Assembly (NCBI GenBank): GCA_001567275.1
Contig: LNBX01000034.1
Span: 1-64,000, forward strand
From: Bacteroidetes bacterium OLB10
Lineage (GTDB): Bacteria; Bacteroidota; Bacteroidia; AKYH767-A; OLB10
Length of the DNA stretch: 64,000 bases
Direction: 5' to 3'
Both the position numbers and the translations under genes were made by a program. Shown here one piece after another: positions 9,150 to 17,159 of this stretch (the first letter of the stretch is position 1; each line of letters opens with the position of its first letter). The notes beneath the pieces were generated by a model that worked only from the letters and a program-made list of their open reading frames with translations, searched no databases and had not been told where the DNA came from.

Positions 9150-10817
9150 TTAGTTTACATTCCAGGTTGCGGCAAGCCACTTCCAGTTGAGGAAGAACAA
9201 TGCAATAAATACAAGTAAGAATACCATAGTAAGCGCCAGGGTACCCGGAGCTTCAAAACCTTTATGCTCTTTAGCCTGAGGCGCCAGTGGCGAAATTTTC
9301 AGTTGCATATCCTGAGGGCCATTGACTTTTTGCCCGAAGAATACGGAAATCACAACAATAAGAATCCAGATGATGGTTGCAAGGAAAGCAATAGTTCCTC
9401 CCAGCATCATCAGTGCCCAGAAAAAGTCAACTGCAGGATTGAAGTTATGAGTAAACGGACCACCTGAGAAAGAAGAGTCCCAATGTCTGCGTGGCACACC
9501 TAACTGACCTAATACAATCATGGAGATGGAGAGCAATGCAATACCGATGAAAAACAACCATGGTTGCCATTGCGCCCATTTAAATCCTGCTATCTTTCTT
9601 CGGAAAATCAGCGGAATGAGATAGTAGGTGATTCCCATAAATGTCAATGTAGTACCTATAACAACAGTTCCTTTAAAGTGACCGGGAATTGCAATTGTGT
9701 TATGAACGATGATGTTGGTTTGTTCCATACCGAATATAACACCCGTAGTTCCTCCGATAAAACCGAAACCAATTACTGCAAGTATGATGGATGAGAACGC
9801 TGGGTTGCTCCACGGTGCTTTTGACAACCATTGAAACAATCCTTTGTTGTAGCCCCATCTGCGCTGTGCCGACTCAAACGAAGATGGTACAGCAAAAGCA
9901 TGAATCATAGAAGCAAGCACTGCAAGATACATGGCATAGCTTGTGTTCCAAACTTTCCATGCGCTGCTTACACCGGGGTCGGTGAGCAAGTGATGTGCTG
10001 ATGCAAGACAGATGAAAAGGATATACAACACAAAAGCGGAACGAGATACTCTTTCGTTGATGGAAGTTCCTCCAACAGCTAAGAATGAAACCATGTACCA
10101 GATGGAAACCATTGCAGCAACGTTAATCTGCTGAGAAGAATGTCCTAATCCCCACCAGATTAGTTTATACATGGCAGGGTCTATATTTTCAACTAAACCC
10201 AGTGACCAGAGGAAAGTTGGGATATAAATAAGTGCACCTGACGCCAGAGTAATCACAGCAATAATAGCTGCTGTCATGAGTCCGTAAGTTACAAGAGGCA
10301 TGGTTTCGCCATAAGCTTTATCGCGCCTTGCAATCATCAGGTTTCCGAAAAATAAAATAACTGCAAGCAATGCACCAACTGCAAATAGTATGATACCAAG
10401 ATAATAAAGTGGGTGAGCTTTTAGAGGAGTGTAGGAGGTAAGCATAACATCTGCCTTGCCCATGAGAATAATGATGTTGGAAATTACCAGACCGGCAACC
10501 ATTAATGCAAATGCTACCCAGCCCCATTTGGGTGCGCAGAATTTGGTGTTCAATATTACTGTTGAACCAAAATATAGCCCTGCAATTTCAAAAAATATAA
10601 TCCAAAAAATCAACGCATTTAATCCATGGAAAGTTACCAAACGGTAGTACCATTCAGCACCGAGAAGATGCACCGGCTGGTAACGTGTAAACACTAATAG
10701 TATAGCTGCCACCACAGCAAACAGAAGTGAAATAACAGCGAATACGGCATTCGCTCTGATCAGTTTTTCTGACTGAAGGTCAACTTTAAATCCTGTAATA
10801 TCGCAAGTTCTGAACAT
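9150..10817 (-). CDS. norY: Heme-copper oxidoreductase subunit I, NorY (sNOR)-like
   Basis: 555 aa, about 13-14 membrane segments, similar in layout to ba3-type (B-family) subunit I. Metal ligands can be placed: H64 (low-spin heme) in VTFHGLNA, H226 (CuB) in WGLGHSSQQIN, H275/H276 (CuB) in ASAHHLLTDPG and H380 (high-spin heme) in PGHFKG. The Tyr that oxidases cross-link to the first CuB His (four residues on) is Q230 here, which argues against O2 reduction and for a nitric-oxide reductase. The second His of the usual GHFH motif is K382, an unusual low-spin heme position. Gene order subunit II - subunit I - SCO fits norSY-senC. Calling it NO reductase is inference from residues and context. 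Confidence 0.8.
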   Translation of the reverse strand: MFRTCDITGFKVDLQSEKLIRANAVFAVISLLFAVVAAILLVFTRYQPVHLLGAEWYYRLVTFHGLNALIFWIIFFEIAGLYFGSTVILNTKFCAPKWGWVAFALMVAGLVISNIIILMGKADVMLTSYTPLKAHPLYYLGIILFAVGALLAVILFFGNLMIARRDKAYGETMPLVTYGLMTAAIIAVITLASGALIYIPTFLWSLGLVENIDPAMYKLIWWGLGHSSQQINVAAMVSIWYMVSFLAVGGTSINERVSRSAFVLYILFICLASAHHLLTDPGVSSAWKVWNTSYAMYLAVLASMIHAFAVPSSFESAQRRWGYNKGLFQWLSKAPWSNPAFSSIILAVIGFGFIGGTTGVIFGMEQTNIIVHNTIAIPGHFKGTVVIGTTLTFMGITYYLIPLIFRRKIAGFKWAQWQPWLFFIGIALLSISMIVLGQLGVPRRHWDSSFSGGPFTHNFNPAVDFFWALMMLGGTIAFLATIIWILIVVISVFFGQKVNGPQDMQLKISPLAPQAKEHKGFEAPGTLALTMVFLLVFIALFFLNWKWLAATWNVN

Positions 10818-10850
10818 AATTTCTTGTATTTTAATTTTTGGAAGGGTTGT

Positions 10851-11766
10851 TTAAAGTGTTTTAATATAAGCTATGACCTGAGCAATCTCCTCATCCGACA
10901 ATCCCATCACAGGCATGGGTGTATTTTCATACCCGACAGTAATTTTAGAAGTAGGATTCTGAATTGATTCCTTGATATATTCATCATCTACTTTTACAGT
11001 AGTTTTTTTGCCATCAACTATAACGTGCTCGTCTTTTCCATAAAGGCCTTTCCAACTTGGAGCAATGAGACTTGTGCCATCAGTTTTATGACATGCTCCA
11101 CAACCTTTAAGTGTGTAAACCTGTTCACCCATCAATGCCATTTCAGCTTCGGTGAGTGGTTCATTTTTTTTGGCAGCAGCTTTTCCTGCAGGCTTTTTCA
11201 AATCTTTGAATCCGTAGAGTTTTAAATCTTCGTCTTTTTCTATCACTACAATTTTGCCAATCATTGTATGATGTCCAATACCACAGAACTCATTACATAT
11301 AACTTTATACTCGCCCGTTTCTGTAGGTTTGAATTCGAGTAAATAATCATAGCCCGGATAAACCTGAAAGTTCATATTCACAGGTTGAATGGATAAACCG
11401 TGCACTATATCCTTTGATGAGATGTGAAATTTGTAAGACTGATCTTTCTCCAGAATAAGTACAGGACTCCAGCGCCACATCTCTGCCATCAAAAAAACAT
11501 TTGTATTAGGTTCAGGGCGAACAATTGGAATACCATTATCCGAACCCACCATATTTTGCATGATGTAAGCCTCCGTCAGTTTAGAAAATTCAGTTGTACT
11601 GGTTCTGTATGTTGTACTGGATGGATTTTGTTTTCCGTAAACGTGCCACATTATCATCCAAATGAAAAGAGTGATGCAAAGCACAAGTGCAATGACCATC
11701 CACATTTTTTCATCTTTGGCGACTTTTTTTATAGTACCATCCTTCGGCAGGGCTGAGTAAACTCAT
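10851..11766 (-). CDS. norS: Subunit II with CuA and fused cytochrome c domain, NorS-like; 5' frame broken at a T7 run
   Basis: The long frame from ATG 11705 gives 284 aa: one membrane helix (4-20), a cupredoxin domain with CuA ligands H102 and C137-x-E139-x-C141-x3-H145-x2-M148, then a class I cytochrome c domain with CGACH at 202-206 and an axial Met near 264-267. An upstream ATG at 11766 begins MSLLSPAEGWYYKK in another frame. Shortening the T7 run 11724-11730 by one base joins it to VAKDEKMWMV, a natural subunit II N-terminus, so the true start is probably 11766. The cytochrome c fusion means electrons can enter directly from a quinol-linked complex or a small donor. It lies 33 bases before the subunit I gene. 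Confidence 0.82.
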
Positions 11767-11790
11767 AATTCTGATTATTTAGATGAAAAA

Positions 11791-11982
11791 TTAGTTGAGT
11801 AAATTTTGTTTGACTTCTTCCGGAATAGCAGGCAGGTTGGAAAGTTCCATTACTCCCCACAGTAAATAAAAGATTGCATAAATGGTTACACCAAGAAAGA
11901 GCAGGAGCATAAAATCATCCATAATCATTCTTCCGAATGGTGTTTTTTTGTTTTCCTGTTGCTGATCGTTTTCCATATTCAT
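11791..11982 (-). CDS. Small single-helix membrane protein of the NorSY-like operon
   Basis: 63 aa from the ATG at 11982 (a second ATG lies two codons later). The N-terminal ~20 residues are polar and Gln/Glu/Lys-rich, followed by one membrane helix (about 23-45, LLLFLGVTIYAIFYLLWGVM) and a short tail. It is the first gene of the operon, 24 bases before subunit II. Such tiny subunits are common in heme-copper complexes, and the ammonia-oxidiser norSY-senC cluster also carries a small orf. I do not recognise the sequence itself. Confidence 0.65.
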   Translation of the reverse strand: MNMENDQQQENKKTPFGRMIMDDFMLLLFLGVTIYAIFYLLWGVMELSNLPAIPEEVKQNLLN

Positions 11983-12011
11983 TGATTTTAAATTTTTGCT
12001 TCTTTTCACAG

Positions 12012-12019
12012 CAAATATG
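12012..12019 (-). promoter_or_regulatory. -7 promoter element of the NorSY-like operon
   Basis: Minus-strand CATATTTG differs from TAnnTTTG at one position. A TTTTG at the -33 position lies 17 bases upstream, inside the inverted repeat at 12031-12056. Confidence 0.4.
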
Positions 12020-12030
12020 AATACAGAATG

Positions 12031-12056
12031 ATATGACAAAAATCAGAGTGTCATAT
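12031..12056. promoter_or_regulatory. Inverted repeat, likely operator of the NorSY-like operon
   Basis: ATATGACA and TGTCATAT form a perfect 8-bp inverted repeat with a 10-base spacer. The spacer holds the -33 element of the promoter just above. The Crp/Fnr gene ends about 60 bases away, so that regulator is the obvious candidate, but the half-site is not the classic TTGAT. Confidence 0.5.
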
Positions 12057-12117
12057 AATGCGTTTAGAAAATACGTTTTCGTATTTTATTTAAAGAGAAA
12101 GTTATTGTTTGCTAAAC

Positions 12118-12831
12118 TTAAACGGAAGGATACTTAAAAAAAGCAATTTTGTTCAGGCTGACTAAATCCAAATAACTGAATTTTTTTGCAGTACATTTTA
12201 TCAATCCTTCCTTTTCAAAATCCTTTATAATTTTTGAAACCTGTTCTTTCGTAGTGCCTACAAGGTCTGCAATATCCTGACGACAAAAACTAATCTGAAA
12301 AGCCGGCTCTTCGTTTTCACAACTGAAAGTTTCAGCAAGCAGAAGAATAGCTTCAGCCACTTTCTCTCTTACAGTTTTGTGTGCAAGGGTAAGCGCTTTT
12401 TTCTTAATCAGTTCCAACTCATCAATAAACAGGTTAATAACCTGATTTCTTAAAACAGTACTCTTATTGCTTATTTTGTCGAACAAGGCATAGGGTACGT
12501 AGCAATATTGTACATCTGTTACAGCAGTTGCAGAGCAGGTATGCACTGCATGCTTTGCATTGATTCGGTATCCTAAAACATTTCCTTTGGCTGCAATTTT
12601 TAAAATGAGTGGTCTGTCTTCTTTGCCATTAAGTTCAACTTTAAGAAAACCTTTCTTAATAAAGCAAACACCTTCAACAGGATCTCCTTCAGTGAACAAT
12701 CTTTTGCCTTTAGCAAGTGATTTGGTGAGTTTGAATTTACTGATGGCTTTCAGCGTATCCTTATCACATTCGTTAAGGATTGAACATTCTCGTATTTTGC
12801 AGGTAATACAATCGTGTTGAGTTATTGCCAT
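12118..12831 (-). CDS. Crp/Fnr family regulator with N-terminal cysteine cluster
   Basis: 237 aa. Residues 1-22 carry C8, C11, C16 and C22 (HDCITCKIREC...EC), resembling the N-terminal [4Fe-4S] ligands of FNR; C99 in HTCSA could be the fourth ligand, in the position of FNR Cys122. The cyclic-nucleotide-like beta roll spans about 25-140 and the winged helix-turn-helix about 165-225 (FCRQDIADLVGTTKEQVSKII). The protein would sense O2 or NO through an Fe-S cluster and control the neighbouring reductase genes. It lies directly upstream of that operon on the same strand, with the inverted repeat between them. Role inferred. Confidence 0.82.
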   Translation of the reverse strand: MAITQHDCITCKIRECSILNECDKDTLKAISKFKLTKSLAKGKRLFTEGDPVEGVCFIKKGFLKVELNGKEDRPLILKIAAKGNVLGYRINAKHAVHTCSATAVTDVQYCYVPYALFDKISNKSTVLRNQVINLFIDELELIKKKALTLAHKTVREKVAEAILLLAETFSCENEEPAFQISFCRQDIADLVGTTKEQVSKIIKDFEKEGLIKCTAKKFSYLDLVSLNKIAFFKYPSV

Positions 12832-12835
12832 ATTT

Positions 12836-12875
12836 AAATCAGATTTAGTAAATGTTGATACGATTCATCTGATTT
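12836..12875. promoter_or_regulatory. Inverted repeat before the Crp/Fnr gene
   Basis: AAATCAGAT (12836-12844) and ATCTGATTT (12867-12875) are perfect 9-bp arms 22 bases apart, starting 4 bases upstream of the ATG. Possible autoregulatory site or leader hairpin. Confidence 0.35.
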
Positions 12876-13043
12876 TGTAAAATTCAACTACATCAAATTT
12901 TTAAAATATGATTTTGATTATTTTAAAAACTGATTTTTGTTGGCTGATGACGGGCGCAGTTTTAAAGAATTATCTGCCGGGTAAAAATCAATTGATACGA
13001 ATGATTTTACCTTTAACAGGAATGACAGAAACAGTAAAACAGA

Positions 13044-13553
13044 TTATGATTTTACAATCTCATCGTAATTAAACCCTGCTCTTTCCAATGAACGAAATAC
13101 AGTTTGCATAGCAAAGTCGGCATCGTTATAAGGAAGTACAGGAACTTCGGTTGCATTTCTCAGTTTTTCAAGCAGCATATCGGTTTCACCGGATGTCAGT
13201 TGTTCACAAACATCATACATTCCACCGGGTTCTTCTTCCAGTTTGTCATGCAATTCCAATACGTGGCGCAATACCTTGATAACATCAGCTGTTGGTCGAA
13301 CAACCAAAAGCATAGTAATAGCGCCATGGTCCAAACGAAGTTTTGCCTGCAATGGAAGCTGTACCCCGTTGTTAGCTTTTTGTGCTGCCGGAAAGAGTAT
13401 GTTCTCTTCCATTTTAATATGCTTAAGCAATCCTGTGCGAAACTGGTGATAATATTCCATGTTTATTTCACCGGGCTTCTCTGTGGCTTTGTCCAAAAAA
13501 CCTTCAACACGATGGTGGTCGTTAGTGAAAAAATCATATAAAGGTTTATTCAT
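13044..13553 (-). CDS. Hemerythrin HHE domain protein
   Basis: 169 aa, all helical, starting MNKPLYDFFTNDHHRVE. His and Glu residues are spaced as in di-iron hemerythrin-like domains: DHHR, HIKMEENILFP, LDHG and LHDKLEEEPGG. Members bind O2 or NO or sense redox state. It is monocistronic in appearance, 71 bases from the AhpD-like gene on the same strand. A TTGAT-N8-ATCAA arrangement lies at 13573-13590, about 20 bases upstream of the start. One of three hemerythrin-type proteins in this 8-kb stretch. Confidence 0.8.
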   Translation of the reverse strand: MNKPLYDFFTNDHHRVEGFLDKATEKPGEINMEYYHQFRTGLLKHIKMEENILFPAAQKANNGVQLPLQAKLRLDHGAITMLLVVRPTADVIKVLRHVLELHDKLEEEPGGMYDVCEQLTSGETDMLLEKLRNATEVPVLPYNDADFAMQTVFRSLERAGFNYDEIVKS

Positions 13554-13624
13554 AACATATTTGTATTTCTTATTGATAAATGCACATCAAAGAAATAAAA
13601 ATAATTTGAAATGTATAAGTAAGA

Positions 13625-13966
13625 TTATTTCTGACTTTGTTCCATTGCTTCCACAGCAATGGTAGCATGTGCATAGGCAGCACCCGATCTCATTTCGGCT
13701 GCTACCCAAATTGCTTCCATAATTTCTTCTTTGGATGCTCCTTTTCTCATTGCCTGTGGTACATGCGATTTGATGCAATACGGGCATTGAGTAACGTGAG
13801 CAACTGCTACTGCAATCAGTTGTTTTGTTTTTTCATCCAGCACTCCTTCTTTAAAAACTGTGCGGCTGAATGTTCGCCATGCTTCAATTTGCTTAGGAGC
13901 AAGGTCAGCTTTTTTCTTTGCATTTTCTACGGTAGCTTCCGGATAAAAATCTTTATGATCAGTCAT
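13625..13966 (-). CDS. Carboxymuconolactone decarboxylase/AhpD-like protein
   Basis: 113 aa from the ATG at 13966, preferred over an upstream start at 14005 because MTDHKDFYPEA matches family N-termini. It has the AhpD-type redox motif C61-x2-C64-x3-H68 in QCPYCIKSH and the following KGASKEEIMEAIWVAAEMR helix. Likely a disulfide-based peroxidase or alkylhydroperoxidase partner in the cytosol. Its neighbours (OsmC, hemerythrin) support a stress-defence role. Confidence 0.82.
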   Translation of the reverse strand: MTDHKDFYPEATVENAKKKADLAPKQIEAWRTFSRTVFKEGVLDEKTKQLIAVAVAHVTQCPYCIKSHVPQAMRKGASKEEIMEAIWVAAEMRSGAAYAHATIAVEAMEQSQK

Positions 13967-14067
13967 AATATAAGTTGTTTTAATATTAAAATTACTTTTA
14001 TTCAAAAAGCAGATACCTGATTGGCTTATCCGATATCTGCCTGCAATTCTGTTTTATCTCAGCAATT

Positions 14068-14487
14068 TTATTCAAGGTGGGCATCAAGACTTATAGGAAA
14101 ACTCAATGCTTTGCTTATGGGACAATTCTCTTTAGCAGCATTGGCACATTCCATAAATTTTTTCTGGTCTATTCCCGGAATATTTGCTTTGAGGGTAAGA
14201 TGTGAGCCTGTAAGCTGAAGTTTTTCGGCATCCATGGTGACTTCTGCCTGCACGTTCAGCGTTTTTGGTGTATAACCTTCTTTACCTAATATCAGACTTA
14301 GTGCCATTGCAAAACATCCGGCATGCGATGCAGCCAGCAATTCATCAGGATTGGTGCCTGTTCCGTTTTCGAAACGCGATTTGAATGAATACTGATGATT
14401 TTCCAACACTTTACTTTTTGTAGTCAGGGTTCCGTTTCCTTCTTTTAACGAACCGTTCCAAACGGCTGATGCAACATGCTTTTTCAT
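14068..14487 (-). CDS. OsmC family peroxiredoxin
   Basis: 139 aa, normal OsmC length. Thiol peroxidase cysteines C58 ([11 protein letters not shown]) and C122 ([10 protein letters not shown]) are both present, with the [11 protein letters not shown] motif between strand and helix typical of the OsmC rather than Ohr group. Reduces organic hydroperoxides. About 100 bases upstream of the AhpD-like gene on the same strand. The start region is A/T-rich and is shared as a divergent spacer with the cyclophilin gene. Confidence 0.88.
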   Translation of the reverse strand: MKKHVASAVWNGSLKEGNGTLTTKSKVLENHQYSFKSRFENGTGTNPDELLAASHAGCFAMALSLILGKEGYTPKTLNVQAEVTMDAEKLQLTGSHLTLKANIPGIDQKKFMECANAAKENCPISKALSFPISLDAHLE

Positions 14488-14728
14488 ACTTTTTACTTTT
14501 ATTTACAATTAAACTTTAATCTAAAAAATATTTTCAATTTTTTCTCATCCTCTTTTATTGCTATTGAAAACAATTTTGTCACCTGTATAGTTTGCATGAT
14601 TCGTGTAAATATTGCCTTGAAGTTTGATAAAAACCAATTCAGAAAAGTTTAATCGCCTGATGGAATGAGATTCTCTAATTTATTTTGATTAATTATTCAC
14701 AATAGACGGTGGTTGTTTAATCAAATGA

Positions 14729-14736
14729 TAGATTTG
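14729..14736 (+). promoter_or_regulatory. -7 promoter element for the cyclophilin gene
   Basis: TAGATTTG matches TAnnTTTG exactly, 28 bases before the ATG. Confidence 0.5.
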
Positions 14737-14763
14737 TACGCTTATTAAATCAGTTTATATAGA

Positions 14764-15258
14764 ATGAATACAAAAGTTTATTTTGAGATGACTGCCGATG
14801 GTGAAAACATTGGCCGCATCGTATTTGAATTATTTAATGATGTGACACCGGTTACAGCAGAAAATTTTAGGGCATTGTGTACAGGCGAAAAAGGTTTTGG
14901 CTACAAAGGATCACCATTTCACCGTGTGATACCGGAGTTTATGTGTCAGGGTGGCGACTTTACCATGATGAATGGAAGAGGAGGAAAGAGTATTTATGGC
15001 GACCGTTTTAAGGATGAGAATTTTGTTTTAAAACATGATAAGCCGGGTTTGCTTTCAATGGCAAATGCAGGGCCGAATACCAATGGCTCACAGTTTTTTA
15101 TTACCACAGTTACCACACCCTGGCTTGATGGAAAGCATGTTGTTTTCGGAAAAGTAGTGGAAGGAATGGATGTAGTTGAAAAAATTGAAAGTTACGGCAC
15201 TCCCAATGGAATGACAATGAAAAAAATAATTGTGAATGACTGCGGTGAAGTAAAATAA
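14764..15258 (+). CDS. Peptidyl-prolyl cis-trans isomerase, cyclophilin type
   Basis: 164 aa, single cyclophilin domain without a signal peptide, so cytosolic. Active-site signature [14 protein letters not shown] and the SQFFITT strand with the catalytic Arg and Phe are intact; the sequence is unusually close to the eukaryotic-type cyclophilin A consensus ([18 protein letters not shown]). It assists proline-limited folding. Transcribed alone and closed by a very strong hairpin. Confidence 0.95.
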   Translation: MNTKVYFEMTADGENIGRIVFELFNDVTPVTAENFRALCTGEKGFGYKGSPFHRVIPEFMCQGGDFTMMNGRGGKSIYGDRFKDENFVLKHDKPGLLSMANAGPNTNGSQFFITTVTTPWLDGKHVVFGKVVEGMDVVEKIESYGTPNGMTMKKIIVNDCGEVK

Positions 15259-15269
15259 TAAGTCTGTAT

Positions 15270-15313
15270 AAAAAACAAAAACGCTGACATCACTGTCAGC
15301 GTTTTTGTTTTTT
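15270..15313. terminator. Bidirectional terminator
   Basis: A perfect 20-bp stem (15270-15289 with 15294-15313; core AACGCTGACA/TGTCAGCGTT) with loop TCAC and A/T tracts on both flanks. It separates the convergent cyclophilin and T9SS-cargo genes. Confidence 0.93.
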
Positions 15314-15334
15314 AAAACTAAGTAATGATTATAA

Positions 15335-16315
15335 CTAGTTCTGTATATTGAAACGACCTGTTTTAAGTTGTTTTTCTCCCTGAACAAGTTTATAAATGTA
15401 TGTTCCGTTTTTCAAACTTCCTCTCTTAAACTCGAACTGATTTGCAGTGATATTATTTATCTGCGCTACTTCACGTCCGGTGATGTCAGTTACAATGAAT
15501 GTAACAGGATTCTGACTAAGATTAAGGGCTGTACCTTGCAGCGTAATCTGTGCTGTAGTTTGAACAGGATTTGGATAGAAAGAAATGCTCAGGTCTGAAG
15601 AATAATTAGCAATACCTGATGAAGCATCCTGAATAAGTTGGAAGGGGAAACCCTGAGGAGCATCATCTGCTGCTCCTGCAGTAGCAGTATCAATTACACT
15701 TTGCCATAATCCGGTAGCAGGTACAAATTGTTTTGCATTGCCTGTAATGGTTACTACAGGGAAGTTGATAGGCGGACACCATGGACCGGAAGCTGATGTT
15801 CCGTCAATAGACCATACAAGCCAGTAAGTACCTGCAGTTAATGAAGCTAATAATCCTCCTGATACACGCATAATGGGACGATCAACACTTGCCCAGTTTG
15901 TTGAGTTGGTGCGATAAATTCCAGACCAAAATGTATCAGCGATTATGTTTAATACTGAGTCGCCCGCAATGATAGTTGCAGTAGGATCAGAAGGATCTTT
16001 ATCCAATATGTAAGCATACAATTCAGTGATGGTTGAACTGATGCCCGAACCAGTCTGATAGGTATAGAGTGCTACGGAATCAATATTCCACGTTGCCCCG
16101 GGAGGAACTGTGAAATCATCAGCAATAAAATAACCAATGGTATGGCTTGCATTGTTGCCATAGGTGTTAAGGCCGTCATGCAAACTCGAGATGTCTGCTC
16201 CATTGAAACCCATTCCCGGGTTGTTTACCAAGGGGCCATTGTCGTATAGGACTGTTTGTGCGTTTACAGTTGCAATTGCGCATACTGTTGCAAGTAATGA
16301 GTAGAATTTTTTCAT
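15335..16315 (-). CDS. Secreted protein with T9SS type A sorting domain
   Basis: 326 aa. Signal peptide 1-19 (ending VNAQ), then a ~210-residue beta-rich region with no enzyme motif that I recognise, then a C-terminal ~80-residue type IX sorting domain: ISFYPNPVQTTAQITLQG, VTDITGREVAQINN and LKNGTYIYKLVQGEKQLKTGRF. The protein should be exported across the outer membrane and attached to the surface or released. A consensus -7 element lies 25 bases upstream. Biological role unknown. Confidence 0.85.
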   Translation of the reverse strand: MKKFYSLLATVCAIATVNAQTVLYDNGPLVNNPGMGFNGADISSLHDGLNTYGNNASHTIGYFIADDFTVPPGATWNIDSVALYTYQTGSGISSTITELYAYILDKDPSDPTATIIAGDSVLNIIADTFWSGIYRTNSTNWASVDRPIMRVSGGLLASLTAGTYWLVWSIDGTSASGPWCPPINFPVVTITGNAKQFVPATGLWQSVIDTATAGAADDAPQGFPFQLIQDASSGIANYSSDLSISFYPNPVQTTAQITLQGTALNLSQNPVTFIVTDITGREVAQINNITANQFEFKRGSLKNGTYIYKLVQGEKQLKTGRFNIQN

Positions 16316-16339
16316 AATATATTTAATTTAGTTGATGAA

Positions 16340-16347
16340 CAAATGTA
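16340..16347 (-). promoter_or_regulatory. -7 promoter element for the T9SS-cargo gene
   Basis: Minus-strand TACATTTG is an exact TAnnTTTG match. Confidence 0.5.
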
Positions 16348-16398
16348 AATAATAAAATTAAAAACTCTGGAAAAAAATCAGAAATTTATATGTTAAAA

Positions 16399-16830
16399 TT
16401 AACCAATCAGATAAGCAAGCCCTTTGTTGACATTTTCATAAAGGTCACTGATTCGCTTTTCCATGCACATCTTCTTAAACATTTCTCTCACGGGTTTATA
16501 ATCATTATGAATAGGACATGGTTTTGCATCGTTACATTTACTGAGTCCAAGTCCACATTGCTTAAAAACTTCTTCCCCGTCTATAGAGTGAATGATGCTA
16601 ATAACAGGTTGTTTGATTTGTTTGGCAGTCATATAAAATCCGCCTTTAGGACCTTTGGTGCTGTTGATGATTCCGTCTTTCACCAACTTCTGCAAAAGTT
16701 TGCCAACGGTGTGTTCATTTTCGTTAATAAACAGAGCAATTTCTTTGATGCTTGCTCTGTTTTCCCTGTCAGCAATGGAGCCAAGAAAAATTACAGCTTT
16801 AATGGAAGCTTTGCAGGTTAAGCTGAGCAT
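16399..16830 (-). CDS. Rrf2 family Fe-S regulator (NsrR/IscR type)
   Basis: 143 aa. N-terminal winged helix (residues 1-75) with SIKEIALFINENEHTVGKLLQKL as recognition region, then three cysteines C92, C99 and C105 in the pattern CGLGLSKCNDAKPCPIH that binds an Fe-S cluster in NsrR and IscR. NsrR-type members are repressors relieved by NO. It is the last gene of the seven-gene operon starting at 21082, with 2 bases separating it from the DUF59 gene. The natural prediction is autorepression at the palindrome 21145-21166. NsrR versus IscR cannot be decided from sequence alone. Confidence 0.87.
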   Translation of the reverse strand: MLSLTCKASIKAVIFLGSIADRENRASIKEIALFINENEHTVGKLLQKLVKDGIINSTKGPKGGFYMTAKQIKQPVISIIHSIDGEEVFKQCGLGLSKCNDAKPCPIHNDYKPVREMFKKMCMEKRISDLYENVNKGLAYLIG

Positions 16831-16832
16831 TA

Positions 16833-17159
16833 TTAATAGTGTCCTAAAAATTTGCGACCTTCTTCTGATACTGATTCAAAACTCCAGGGTGGTTCAAACG
16901 TGAGATTCACTTCAATAAAATATTCGGGAAAGGTTTGTTGCAATGCCTGAGTAACATTACTTACGATTGAGTCGCCCATTGGGCAAAATTCTGTAGTGAG
17001 TGTTTGTGTGCATACAATTTTTTTCTCTGTTTCATCGAAGTTAATTTCATAAATCAAACCCAGATCAACTACGTTAAGTCCTATTTCAGGGTCGTCCACA
17101 TGCATCAGCGCTGCCAGTGCCATGCTGCATTTTATATTGTTGTTTGTTACCGTACTCAT
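16833..17159 (-). CDS. DUF59/MIP18 family Fe-S assembly protein
   Basis: 108 aa, single DUF59 domain (MHVDDPEIGLNVVDLGLIYEI signature split over residues 19-41, C-terminal PPWSFESVSEEGRKFLG). Relatives (SufT, PaaD, MIP18) help mature Fe-S proteins; a conserved Cys lies in the segment TEFCPMGDSI. It overlaps the upstream membrane-protein gene by 4 bases and precedes the Rrf2 regulator by 2, so it is translated as part of the same unit. In this context a role in rebuilding NO-damaged Fe-S clusters is likely. Confidence 0.83.
   Translation of the reverse strand: MSTVTNNNIKCSMALAALMHVDDPEIGLNVVDLGLIYEINFDETEKKIVCTQTLTTEFCPMGDSIVSNVTQALQQTFPEYFIEVNLTFEPPWSFESVSEEGRKFLGHY

Noticed and set aside
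9150..11766. Ordinary aa3 or cbb3 cytochrome oxidase
   Set aside because: The cross-linked Tyr is missing and gene content (SenC, single CuA/cytochrome c subunit) does not match caa3 or ccoNOP sets.
13104..13541. 145-codon plus-strand frame opposite the hemerythrin gene
   Set aside because: Antisense to a gene with clear di-iron motifs; no signal of its own.
16390..16821. 143-codon plus-strand frame exactly opposite the Rrf2 gene
   Set aside because: Same extent on the opposite strand; the minus frame has the HTH and Cys cluster, the plus frame has nothing.
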